Source: Sphingobium sp. WTD-1
GTDB lineage: Bacteria > Pseudomonadota > Alphaproteobacteria > Sphingomonadales > Sphingomonadaceae
DNA: 64,000 nucleotides
Assembly: GCF_030128825.1 (NCBI RefSeq)
Contig: NZ_CP119127.1
Coordinates: 850,001 to 914,000, forward strand
Direction of reading: 5' to 3'
In this document: positions 51,757 through 61,915 of the stretch, one piece after another
Layout: every line of letters starts with the position of its first letter
Position numbering within the stretch: position 1 is the first letter of the stretch
Made by a program: the position numbers and the translations under genes
Notes under the pieces: generated by a model
The model's database searches: none
Told to the model about the DNA's origin: nothing
Seen by the model: the letters and a program-made list of their open reading frames with translations, nothing else

Positions 51757-54168
51757 ATGCCACCCGCGCTTCCTCCCATCCTCACCGACTGGTTCGCATC
51801 GCGCGGCTGGCGGGTGCGGCGGCATCAGGTGGATATGCTGGCGGCGGCGCAGCGGGGGGAACATGCGCTGCTGGTCGCGCCGACGGGCGCGGGCAAGACG
51901 CTGGCCGGCTTCCTGCCGACGCTGGCCGACCTGATCGCCAATCCCGCCGACGGGCTGCATACCCTCTATGTCTCGCCCTTGAAGGCGCTGGCGGTCGATG
52001 TGCGGCGCAACCTGCTGACGCCGATCGAGGAAATGGGGCTGCCGATCCGGGTGGAAACCCGCACCGGCGACACGCCGTCCGACCGTAAGGCGCGACAGCG
52101 GGTGCGGCCGCCGCACATCTTGCTGACCACGCCCGAATCCCTGTCGCTGCTGCTGAGCTATCCCGACGCGGCCCTGCTGTTCGAACATCTGCGCACCGTC
52201 ATCGTCGATGAGGTCCATGCCTTTGCCACGCAGAAGCGCGGCGACCTGCTCAACCTGTCGATGGCGCGGTTGCAGGCGATCAACCCGGACCTGCGCCGGG
52301 TGGCGCTGTCCGCGACGGTGGCCGATGTCGATGCCTATCGCGCCTGGCTGGCACCCGATGGCGATATCGATGCGGTGACGCCGGTGCTGGGGGAGGCAGG
52401 GGCCGAGCCCGACGTCACCATCCTGATCCCGGAGGGGCGGGTGCCCTGGTCGGGCCATTCGGGCAAATATGCCGCCAGCCAGGTGATGGCGGAGATCGCC
52501 GCGCGGCAGACCACGCTCGTCTTCTGCAACACGCGCGGCCTCGCTGAACTCATCTTTCAGGAATTATGGTCGGTCAATGACGCGAACCTGCCGATCGCCA
52601 TCCATCATGGCAGCCTGTCGATCGAGGCGCGGCGCAAGGTCGAATCGGCGATGGCGGCGGGCAAGCTGCGCGCGCTGGTGGCGACCGCTTCGCTGGACCT
52701 CGGCGTCGACTGGGGCAATGTCGACTGCGTGATCCAGATGGGCGCGCCCAAGGGCAGCTCGCGCCTGCTCCAGCGCATCGGCCGCGCCAATCACCGGCTC
52801 GACATGGCGTCGGACGCGATATTGATCCCCGGCAATCGCTTCGAATATCTGGAGGCGCGCGCGGCACTGGACGCGGTCGAGGCGGGCGAGCGGGACGCCG
52901 ATGATTTCCGTCCCGGCGCGCTCGACGTGCTGGCCCAGCATGTGATGGCGATCGCCTGTGCCGGGCCGTTCCGCGAAGAGGAATTGCTGGCCGAAATCCG
53001 ATCCGCCACCCCCTATAGCGCGCTGACCGACGAGGGCTTTGCCCATGTCCTGCATTTCATCGAGGGCGGCGGCTATGCGCTGCGCGCCTATGACCGGTTC
53101 AAGCGGCTGGTGCGCGAGGGCGACGGCACTTGGCGGGTGTCGCACCCCAAATTCATCCAGCAGCATCGGATGAATGCCGGCATCATCGTCGATCAGCCCG
53201 CGCTGGCGGTGCGCTTCGCCAATGGGCGCAAGCTCGGCACGGTGGAGGAGGGCTTTGCCGCCACCCTGCGGCCGGGCGACAGCTTCTTCTTCTCCGGCAT
53301 GGCGCTGGAGGTGGTGCGGATGGACACCAGCGACCTGGTGGTCCGCGCGACGAGCAAGAGTGCGCGCATCCCCAGCTGGGGCGGCACCCGCATGGCGATG
53401 TCGACCCGGCTGGCCGACCGGGTGCGGCATTTCCTGGCCGAACCCGATGCCTGGCACCGTTTCCCCGACGATGTGCGCGAATGGCTGGAGGTGCAGCGCG
53501 CCCGCTCCGCCCTGCCGCAACCGGGGCAGTTGCTGGTCGAAACCTTCCCGCATGAGGGGCGCCATTATATGGTCTGCTACAGTTTCGAGGGCTGGAACGC
53601 GCACCAGTCGCTCGGCATGTTGCTGACCCGGCGGATGGACGCGCAGGGGCTGATGCCGCTGGGCTTCGTGTCGAACGATTATGCGCTGGCCGTCTATGGC
53701 CTCAAGCCCGTGACCGATCCGCAGAGCCTGTTTTCCGCCGACATCCTCGACCATGAATTTGTCGACTGGGTCGAGCAGTCGAGCCTGTTGAAGCGCGCCT
53801 TCCGCGATGTCGCCGTGATCTCCGGCCTGATCGAGCGCCAGCATCCCGGCAAGCGCAAGACCGGGCGACAGGTCACTTTCTCCACCGACCTCATCTATGA
53901 TGTGCTGCGCAAATATCAGCCCGACCATCTGCTGCTGAAGGCCGCCTGGGCGGATGCGCGGGCACGGATGACCGATGTCGGGCGGCTCGGCGATCTGATC
54001 GACCGGGCGGCATCGACCATGCTGCATGTGCCGCTCGATCGGGTCAGCCCGCTTGCCGTGCCGCTGCTGATCCTGATCGGCCGCGAACAGGTGGCGCAGC
54101 GCGATGCCGAGGACGCGCTGCTGATCGAGGCCGAGGCGCTGGTGGCCGAAGCCATGCGCGCGGATTGA
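51757..54168 (+). CDS. Ligase-associated DNA damage response DEXH-box helicase (Lhr family)
   Basis: 803 residues from ATG 51757 (TTG 51682 is possible but adds a Pro-rich stretch). Walker A is APTGAGKT (41-48), the box is VDEVHAF, ALSATVAD is motif III, and LVATASLDLGVDWG and QRIGRANHRLDMASD are motifs V and VI. A long C-terminal Lhr core follows. It belongs to the helicase family normally encoded with a DNA ligase, an exonuclease and PdeM; here only a distant pdeM is in the window. Confidence 0.92.
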   Translation: MPPALPPILTDWFASRGWRVRRHQVDMLAAAQRGEHALLVAPTGAGKTLAGFLPTLADLIANPADGLHTLYVSPLKALAVDVRRNLLTPIEEMGLPIRVETRTGDTPSDRKARQRVRPPHILLTTPESLSLLLSYPDAALLFEHLRTVIVDEVHAFATQKRGDLLNLSMARLQAINPDLRRVALSATVADVDAYRAWLAPDGDIDAVTPVLGEAGAEPDVTILIPEGRVPWSGHSGKYAASQVMAEIAARQTTLVFCNTRGLAELIFQELWSVNDANLPIAIHHGSLSIEARRKVESAMAAGKLRALVATASLDLGVDWGNVDCVIQMGAPKGSSRLLQRIGRANHRLDMASDAILIPGNRFEYLEARAALDAVEAGERDADDFRPGALDVLAQHVMAIACAGPFREEELLAEIRSATPYSALTDEGFAHVLHFIEGGGYALRAYDRFKRLVREGDGTWRVSHPKFIQQHRMNAGIIVDQPALAVRFANGRKLGTVEEGFAATLRPGDSFFFSGMALEVVRMDTSDLVVRATSKSARIPSWGGTRMAMSTRLADRVRHFLAEPDAWHRFPDDVREWLEVQRARSALPQPGQLLVETFPHEGRHYMVCYSFEGWNAHQSLGMLLTRRMDAQGLMPLGFVSNDYALAVYGLKPVTDPQSLFSADILDHEFVDWVEQSSLLKRAFRDVAVISGLIERQHPGKRKTGRQVTFSTDLIYDVLRKYQPDHLLLKAAWADARARMTDVGRLGDLIDRAASTMLHVPLDRVSPLAVPLLILIGREQVAQRDAEDALLIEAEALVAEAMRAD

Positions 54169-54187
54169 GGGGGCGGCCGTCCCAACA

Positions 54188-54261
54188 CCGTTCGCCCTGA
54201 GCGAAGTCGAAGGGCTCGCCCGACCGAAGGGAGGGCACTTCGCTCCGCTCAGCCCGAACGG
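54188..54261. repeat. Palindromic intergenic repeat (REP-like)
   Basis: CCGTTCGCCCTGAGCGAAG at the left is mirrored by CTTCGCTCCGCTCAGCCCGAACGG (split across the right half, with a few mismatches). The motif CTGAGCGAAGTCGAAGGGC is one I recognise from scattered intergenic repeats in sphingomonad genomes. It lies between lhr and the convergent DJ-1 gene and may be a REP-type or terminator-like element. Confidence 0.65.
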
Positions 54262-54274
54262 AATGTAAGATGGC

Positions 54275-55018
54275 TTACCCCGGCAACCCGTTCAGCTTGG
54301 CAAAGGGATCGTCGCTGGCATCCTCCTGCCAGCGATATTCGGTCCGGTTGGCGACCCAGCGGGCCATCTCCTTGCCATAGAGCTTGGCGATCAGGCCCAG
54401 CGCCATGTCCGTGCCCGCCGAAATGCCGGAGGAGGAGATATATTTGCCATCCTCCACCCAGCGTGCATGGGGAATCCAGGCGACCTTGGCCCCCTGCGCC
54501 GTCGCCCAGGCCCAGGCCATCTTGTTGCTGGTCGCCTTCACTCCGTCGATCAGCCCGGTCTTCGCCAGCAGGCCGGAGCCCGTGCAGATCGTGGCTACCT
54601 GCGGCGTATCCTGTGCCAGCGTGCGGACCGCGGCGAGGAAGTCGGGGTTGTTCACCTCCCGCCGGGTGCCGAGGCCGCCGGGAATCATCACGATGTCGAG
54701 TTTGGGCGCGTCGGCAAAGCCATGATCGGCGATCGTCTGCGGCCCGGCGCCGCTGCGCACCGGTCCGGCCTTGTCGGCGATCATGACAATCTCGACCCGG
54801 TCTTTCAGCATGCCGAACATTTCCAGTGGCCCGAACACGTCGAGCAGCTCGAATCCCTCGAACAGCAGCATGCCCAGCTTCTTCCTGGGGCCACTTGGCG
54901 GCACCGGCGGCTGCACGGAAAGTTGCGCGGAGACAGTCGTGCCGGTCGCGGCGAGCGCGATTCCGGCCGTCAGGAGAAAGTTGCGCCGCGCAACATCGGC
55001 TTTGGACTGGTCGCTCAT
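54275..55018 (-). CDS. Exported DJ-1/PfpI family protein
   Basis: 247 residues. A Tat-like start ARRNFLLTAGIALAATG (residues 10-26) is followed by a DJ-1/PfpI domain: KKLGMLLFEGFELLDVFGPLEMF and the nucleophile elbow ATICTGSGLLAKTGLIDG with Cys145. Relatives include isonitrile hydratases and AraC-like regulator domains. The twin Arg suggests folded export. It is convergent with lhr, separated by a palindromic repeat. Confidence 0.85.
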   Translation of the reverse strand: MSDQSKADVARRNFLLTAGIALAATGTTVSAQLSVQPPVPPSGPRKKLGMLLFEGFELLDVFGPLEMFGMLKDRVEIVMIADKAGPVRSGAGPQTIADHGFADAPKLDIVMIPGGLGTRREVNNPDFLAAVRTLAQDTPQVATICTGSGLLAKTGLIDGVKATSNKMAWAWATAQGAKVAWIPHARWVEDGKYISSSGISAGTDMALGLIAKLYGKEMARWVANRTEYRWQEDASDDPFAKLNGLPG

Positions 55019-55070
55019 CGTCACATGCTCCCTGTTTGCCGGGTTAGACGAGCGATGGCGGCGATCCCGC

Positions 55071-55589
55071 CTATTCGCCGCCATCCTTGATGCCGCCGCA
55101 GCCTTTCAGCACGCCTTCGCCGAAGGAAAGCTGCACCCGGTCGGACCAGATGGCGTCGCTCATCCCGTCGCTGCACGGCCCTTCGGTGACGGTCATGGCA
55201 AAGCCGTCGCCCATGAAGCGGATGGCGCGGGGATCGTCGGTGCGGGTGACGGGATAGCGCAGCGGACGATGATCGGGCCGCTGCAAGGTCGCGACCGATC
55301 CGGTGACGATCACCGCCCAGAAAGGCTCGGTGCCGATCGCGCGATACTCCTCAGGGGGAGGAGGGGCGGCGGGTGTTTCACGGGAAACAGCGGCGGGCGC
55401 CGGTTGCGCAGCCGGGGCAGGGGCCGGTTCGGGCGCGGTGCTCTCATTGGCGACGATCGCCTGGTTGAGCGCCGGGGCGGCGTTCGCGATCGCATTGTCG
55501 GCGCGATTGTCGACCCTGTTCGGCGGCACCGGATCACCCGAGCAGGCGGCGAGGGCCAGCAGCCCTGTCACCATCGCCGTCACCTTCAC
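55071..55589 (-). CDS. COG3650-type lipoprotein
   Basis: 172 residues from a GTG overlapping the tag stop. The lipobox is LAAC at about residue 16. A Pro/Ala-rich linker (about 40-75) leads to EYRAIGTEPFWAVIV, the hallmark of the COG3650 family, and PCSDGMSDAIWSDRVQLSFG. Function unknown. The Pro/Ala linker contains a parS-like sequence (55374-55389). Confidence 0.8.
   Translation of the reverse strand: MKVTAMVTGLLALAACSGDPVPPNRVDNRADNAIANAAPALNQAIVANESTAPEPAPAPAAQPAPAAVSRETPAAPPPPEEYRAIGTEPFWAVIVTGSVATLQRPDHRPLRYPVTRTDDPRAIRFMGDGFAMTVTEGPCSDGMSDAIWSDRVQLSFGEGVLKGCGGIKDGGE
55374..55389. other. parS-like site inside the COG3650 lipoprotein gene
   Basis: TGTTTCACGGGAAACA differs from the consensus TGTTTCACGTGAAACA at one central base. 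It is 17.5 kb from parA. A central mismatch may abolish ParB loading. Confidence 0.45.
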
Positions 55590-56143
55590 GCGCCGGCCCG
55601 CCGGAAACAATGGGCGGCATGATCGTCGACCATGCCGATCGCCTGCATCCAGGCATAGACGATGGTCGGCCCGACGAATTTGAAGCCGCGCTTTTTCAGA
55701 TCCCTGGAGATTGCCTCCGACAGGTCGGTCTGCGTCGGGAAGCTCTTGCCGTCGCCGACGATCGGCCCGTCGGGCGCGAAGGACCAGACATAGGCGGCGA
55801 AATCCTCGCCGGCGTCGCGCATCGCGCGATAGATGTGCGCGCCCCTGATCGTCGCCTCGATCTTGGCGCGGGCGCGGACGATGCCGGGATCGGCCATCAG
55901 CCGTTCGACATCATGGGGGCCAAAGGCGGCGACCTTGTCCGGATCGAAGCCGGCAAAGGCGGCGCGAAACCCCTCGCGCTTGCGCAAGATGGTGATCCAG
56001 CTGAGCCCGGCCTGGAACCCCTCCAGCATCAGCATTTCCCACAGCATGCGCGAGTCATGCTGGGGCACGCCCCATTCCGCGTCATGATAATCCCGGTAGA
56101 GCGGGTCCGGCCCTACCCAGCTGCAGCGTGGCAGATCGGTCAT
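55586..56143 (-). CDS. tag: DNA-3-methyladenine glycosylase I
   Basis: 185 residues. The structural zinc site of Tag is complete (Cys7, His20, His175, Cys179 by count from ATG 56143), and ITILRKREGFRAAFAGFD and YVWSF are typical. It removes 3-methyladenine from DNA. A longer frame upstream lacks family similarity. It overlaps the lipoprotein gene by four bases (GTGA). Confidence 0.94.
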   Translation of the reverse strand: MTDLPRCSWVGPDPLYRDYHDAEWGVPQHDSRMLWEMLMLEGFQAGLSWITILRKREGFRAAFAGFDPDKVAAFGPHDVERLMADPGIVRARAKIEATIRGAHIYRAMRDAGEDFAAYVWSFAPDGPIVGDGKSFPTQTDLSEAISRDLKKRGFKFVGPTIVYAWMQAIGMVDDHAAHCFRRAGA

Positions 56144-56182
56144 CGGTTTTCGGTGCGCCTGACGGCGCACGGCGCGGCACCG

Positions 56183-56247
56183 GCCCGCACCCCCACCCGG
56201 CCGCCCAAGAGATTATCCTGATGGGGTGGCCGGGCGGGGGTGCGGGC
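56183..56247. repeat. Long inverted repeat between tag and gyrB
   Basis: A 20-bp arm at 56183-56202 matches the complement of 56228-56247 at 19 of 20 positions, with a 25-nt loop. It lies 17 bp beyond the gyrB stop on the minus strand, so it probably protects or ends the gyrB transcript; there is no clear T-run. Confidence 0.7.
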
Positions 56248-56263
56248 TGGCGCAGTCATCCGA

Positions 56264-58801
<2,538 letters not shown>

Positions 58802-58856
58802 CTAAAGCGAAACATGGCGGCTTCCACCCGGCTTTGGGGCGGTTTATCAGGCGCTC

Positions 58857-59336
58857 ATGCGTGTTGTCCCGATCCTTGCCCTGATGCTGCTTTCCGCCTG
58901 CTCGCGCAGTAGCGAAGTGGCCGACGAATTGCCCAACAGCTCGCTGGCCGGCGCCCCGCGCGAAGCGATGCCCGAAACCCGGATCGAGGCGACCCTAGCC
59001 CGGCCGGTGACGATCGGCGAGGATGGCCCCCGGCTCGATGCCTGCGGCGCGATGGGGCAGGCGACCCGTGTCGGGCCGCAGGGATTGAGCGTCCGGTCCG
59101 CCCCCTTTGCCGAGGCGAAGGCGCTGGCGCAGCTGGCCGAAGGCGCACGGGTGCATGTCTGCACCCGCAGCATCGACCAGAAATGGCTGGGCGTGGTGAT
59201 CCCGCCGCCAGCGACCGAAGGCGCGGCACCGACCGATTGCGGCGTGCGCGAACCGGTCGATCGCAAACAGGCCTATGCCGGTCCCTGCGTCAGCGGCTGG
59301 GTCTCCAGCGCCTATGTCCGGCTGGTGGCGGGCTGA
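58857..59336 (+). CDS. SH3-domain lipoprotein
   Basis: 159 residues. Lipobox LSAC at about residues 12-15. LSVRSAPFAEAKALAQLAEGARVHVC and WVSSAYVRLV are the start and end of a bacterial SH3 domain. Four Cys in the mature domain could form disulfides. Such proteins often bind murein. It is divergent from gyrB (85-bp gap) and ends next to the convergent DUF1993 gene. Confidence 0.75.
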   Translation: MRVVPILALMLLSACSRSSEVADELPNSSLAGAPREAMPETRIEATLARPVTIGEDGPRLDACGAMGQATRVGPQGLSVRSAPFAEAKALAQLAEGARVHVCTRSIDQKWLGVVIPPPATEGAAPTDCGVREPVDRKQAYAGPCVSGWVSSAYVRLVAG

Positions 59337-59843
59337 TTACAGCCCGCCCAGATAGTCCAGCTTGCCCAGCGGCACGCCGGCCTGGCGCAGCAGGGCATAG
59401 GCGGTTGTCAGGTGGAAATAGAAATTGGGCAGCGAAAAGGTCAGCACATGGCTGCGCCCGGTGGAGGAAAATTCACCGCGCGAAGTCTTGAGGACGACGG
59501 TCGCCTCCTCGCGGCCGTCGATCCTGTCGCGCGGCACCGATTCCAGGAAGGCGATGGTGCGGGCGATGCGATCCTGCAGGTCGGCGAACGTCTCCTCCGT
59601 GTCGGGCAGGGGGAAGGGCTCCAACTCGCCGATGCGGATGACCGCGCCCTTGGCGCTGTCGGTGGCAAGCTGCACCTGCGCGGTCAGCGGGCGCATATCC
59701 TCGATCAGGCGGGCGCCGGTCAGCGTGGCGGGATCGATCCCCTGTTCGGCGGCAAAGGCGGCGCCCTTGTCCAGCAGGGTGGACAGAGTGCGCAGGCCAC
59801 GCAGGAAGGCCGGGACGGTCAGGCCGTAGAGTTCGGTCGCCAC
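59337..59843 (-). CDS. DUF1993 family protein
   Basis: 168 residues from a GTG start. YGLTVPAFLRGLRTLSTLLDK, RPLTAQVQLATDSAK and FADLQDRIARTIAFLESV are the DUF1993 pattern, a DinB-like four-helix family of unknown function. The stop abuts the SH3 lipoprotein stop. Cytosolic by lack of signal. Confidence 0.8.
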   Translation of the reverse strand: MATELYGLTVPAFLRGLRTLSTLLDKGAAFAAEQGIDPATLTGARLIEDMRPLTAQVQLATDSAKGAVIRIGELEPFPLPDTEETFADLQDRIARTIAFLESVPRDRIDGREEATVVLKTSRGEFSSTGRSHVLTFSLPNFYFHLTTAYALLRQAGVPLGKLDYLGGL

Positions 59844-59859
59844 GTTGCGAGGATTCCCT

Positions 59860-61053
59860 TCATTCGATGCCGGTGAAGACCAGCTTCTGCACGCGGCGGC
59901 CGGTATTCACCTCGGTCGCATAGATATTGCCGGCGCTGTCGGTATCAATGCTGTGCAGCCAGGTGAATTGCCCCGCCTGCCGCCCGATCCGGCCAAAGGC
60001 GCCAAGCACGGTGTGGGTCTTGCGCTCCAGCACCCAGATGCGGCCGTTCATCATGTCGGCGACATAGAGATAGGTCTGGTCGGGGTCGGGCGAGAAGGCG
60101 ATGTCGGTGACGGTGTGGGTGCCGCCGGTTTCCGGCGCGATCGCCAGGTCGCGCACGAAGGTCAGGCCGCCATCCTTCTCGCGCTTGAACAGCTGCGCGC
60201 GGTTATTGTTGCGGTCGCAGACATAGAGATGGCCGTCCGTCGTCGGCACCACGCAATGGACGATGCTGTTGAAGATGGCGGACTTGGGATCGGCGACCCG
60301 GCTAGGATCGACGGCATGGCTCTGGTCGAACGTGCCTTGCAACACCGGTCCGCTCGGCGGCTTGCCATAGGCGCCCCAGCGGCCCTTATAGGCGTTGCTC
60401 CTGTCGTCGAAGCCGATCACCCGGCGGTTCACATAGCCGTCGGATATCAGCACCATGCCGTCCGAATGATTGACGTCGGACGGGTTGCCCAGCTGGTCGG
60501 TCGCATCATTGCCGCCGGTCTTGTCGCGCCGGCCGAAGCTGCGGATATATTTGCCTTTGGGCGTATAGTTCATGACGACATGGTCGCCCTTGCCATTGCC
60601 GCCGAACCAGACGCTGCCGGCCTTGTCGACGAAGATGCCGTGCAGGCTGGCGGGCCATTGATTGACGCCATCGACCGTGGGCGCGCTGTCGGCGCCGCCC
60701 CAGCCGCCCAGATAGCGGCCATCCCTGGCGAAGCGCACCACCGGCGGGGCCGGCTTGCAGCAGACCGCGGTGGCGGGCGATTCGGCCAGGCCCGTGTCAG
60801 TCGCGGTCAGGCTGTGCGGGCGATGCACGACCCAGACCGAATCGTCCGGGCCGACCGCGACGCCGCTGACCTGGCCCAGCAGCAAATCCCCCGGCATGGC
60901 CGGCCACGCGGCATCGACCTTGAAGCGCGGCATCTTGGTGCCGGCGGGCGCGAACTGTTCGAAGGCGAGGGGAGCGAGCGCCTGCTCCGGTGGCGCGGCG
61001 GAGGCGGCAATGGCGAAGGGCAGGGTGAGGGCAGCGGCGAGGAAGGCGCGCAT
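59860..61053 (-). CDS. Exported beta-propeller protein (NHL-type, amidating-lyase-like)
   Basis: 397 residues. A signal peptide (1 to about 19, AIAASAAPP) precedes NHL-type repeats: LLGQVSGVAVGPDDSVWVVHRP, LHGIFVDKAGSVWFGGNG, GMVLISDGYVNRRVIGFD, HCVVPTTDGHLYVCDRNNNR and WLHSIDTDSAGNIYATEV. The pattern resembles peptidyl-alpha-hydroxyglycine alpha-amidating lyase-like propellers, but lyase activity is unproven. It is 16 bp upstream of the DUF1993 start on the same strand. Confidence 0.78.
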   Translation of the reverse strand: MRAFLAAALTLPFAIAASAAPPEQALAPLAFEQFAPAGTKMPRFKVDAAWPAMPGDLLLGQVSGVAVGPDDSVWVVHRPHSLTATDTGLAESPATAVCCKPAPPVVRFARDGRYLGGWGGADSAPTVDGVNQWPASLHGIFVDKAGSVWFGGNGKGDHVVMNYTPKGKYIRSFGRRDKTGGNDATDQLGNPSDVNHSDGMVLISDGYVNRRVIGFDDRSNAYKGRWGAYGKPPSGPVLQGTFDQSHAVDPSRVADPKSAIFNSIVHCVVPTTDGHLYVCDRNNNRAQLFKREKDGGLTFVRDLAIAPETGGTHTVTDIAFSPDPDQTYLYVADMMNGRIWVLERKTHTVLGAFGRIGRQAGQFTWLHSIDTDSAGNIYATEVNTGRRVQKLVFTGIE

Positions 61054-61108
61054 GGCGGGGACTCCTTGATCGTCGGGAATGGCGGAACCGGGATCATGCC
61101 CGACTGCC

Positions 61109-61157
61109 CGGTCCGGTCAAGGAAGGTCCGGTCAAGGCCGGTCCGGTCAAGGAAGGT
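61109..61157. repeat. Short tandem repeat, about 15-bp period
   Basis: GGTCCGGTCAAGG occurs at 61110-61122, 61125-61137 and 61140-61152. The 19-mer CGGTCCGGTCAAGGAAGGT occurs twice (61109-61127 and 61139-61157). It lies upstream of the propeller gene, between it and the YczE gene. The repeat length is a multiple of three but the stretch is not in a convincing gene. Confidence 0.8.
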
Positions 61158-61221
61158 GCGACGCATTTTCAACGGGAAAAGGACCGGCCGACGGGTTTCT
61201 GTCGGCCGGTCAGGGGGCAAC

Positions 61222-61833
61222 TTATGCCGCGGTCGCCGGGCGTTCGGGCGGCGTGATCGTGAAGAAGGGCAGGGCATGGTGGACGATCCAGCCGATCGTC
61301 GCGGCATAGACGATGGTGCCGATGCCGACCGTGCCGCCCAGCATCCAGCCGGTCGCCAGCACCGCGATCTCGATGCCGGTGCGCACCCATTTGACCGGCC
61401 AGCCGTTGCGGCGGCACAGGCCCGTCATCAGCCCGTCGCGCGGCCCCGGCCCAAGCCCGGCACCGATATAGGCGCCACCGGCAATGCCATTGAGCAGGAT
61501 CCCCGCGCCCAGCCAGGCCGCGCGCATCGCATAGCCGTCCGGCGTCGGCAGATAATGGAGGCTGATGTCCACCGCCGTGCCGATTACCACTATGTTGCAG
61601 ACCGTGCCGATCCCCGGTCGCTGCCGAAGCGGCCACCAGAGCAGCAGCACGACCGCGCCGACCAGGTTGACCGTCATGCCGAAGCTTAGGCCGAGCTTGG
61701 GCGCCAGCCCCTGATGCAGCACATCCCAGGGATCGAGCCCCAGATTGGCGCGCAGCATCAGCGCCATGGCAAAGCCGTAGAGCACAAGGCCCCAGAAGAG
61801 CTGGAAGAGGCGGCGGGTCATCATCATGGGCAT
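61222..61833 (-). CDS. YczE/YyaS/YitT family membrane protein
   Basis: 203 residues with five or six membrane helices. ANLGLDPWDVLHQGLA, GGAYIGAGLGPGPRDGLMTGL and GTVGIGTIVYAATIG fit the YczE family. Function unknown, probably in the inner membrane. Several in-frame ATGs at 61833-61821 make the exact start unsure. It is divergent from a MocR-type regulator across an 82-bp palindromic region, which suggests that regulator controls it. Confidence 0.85.
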   Translation of the reverse strand: MPMMMTRRLFQLFWGLVLYGFAMALMLRANLGLDPWDVLHQGLAPKLGLSFGMTVNLVGAVVLLLWWPLRQRPGIGTVCNIVVIGTAVDISLHYLPTPDGYAMRAAWLGAGILLNGIAGGAYIGAGLGPGPRDGLMTGLCRRNGWPVKWVRTGIEIAVLATGWMLGGTVGIGTIVYAATIGWIVHHALPFFTITPPERPATAA

Positions 61834-61846
61834 CAGGCCTAGTCGA

Positions 61847-61890
61847 ATTGGCCTTTTACAAAAGGACCAATGGCGCGTAAGTGGCCTTCA
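61847..61890. promoter_or_regulatory. MocR-type operator candidates between yczE-like gene and regulator
   Basis: ATTGGCCTTTTACAAAAGGACCAAT (given in two parts: left half 61847-61857, right half 61861-61871) is an imperfect inverted repeat. A further half-site TGGCCTT at 61882-61888 repeats the one at 61849-61855 in direct orientation, 33 bp apart. Inverted plus direct half-sites are typical of MocR/GntR regulators. Confidence 0.6.
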
Positions 61891-61915
61891 AATCTCTCTG
61901 ATTGGATTGATCGCC

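Noticed and set aside
61109..61157. CRISPR-like array
   Set aside because: Units are 13-19 bp with almost no spacer and only three copies; this is a short tandem repeat. No cas genes are present.
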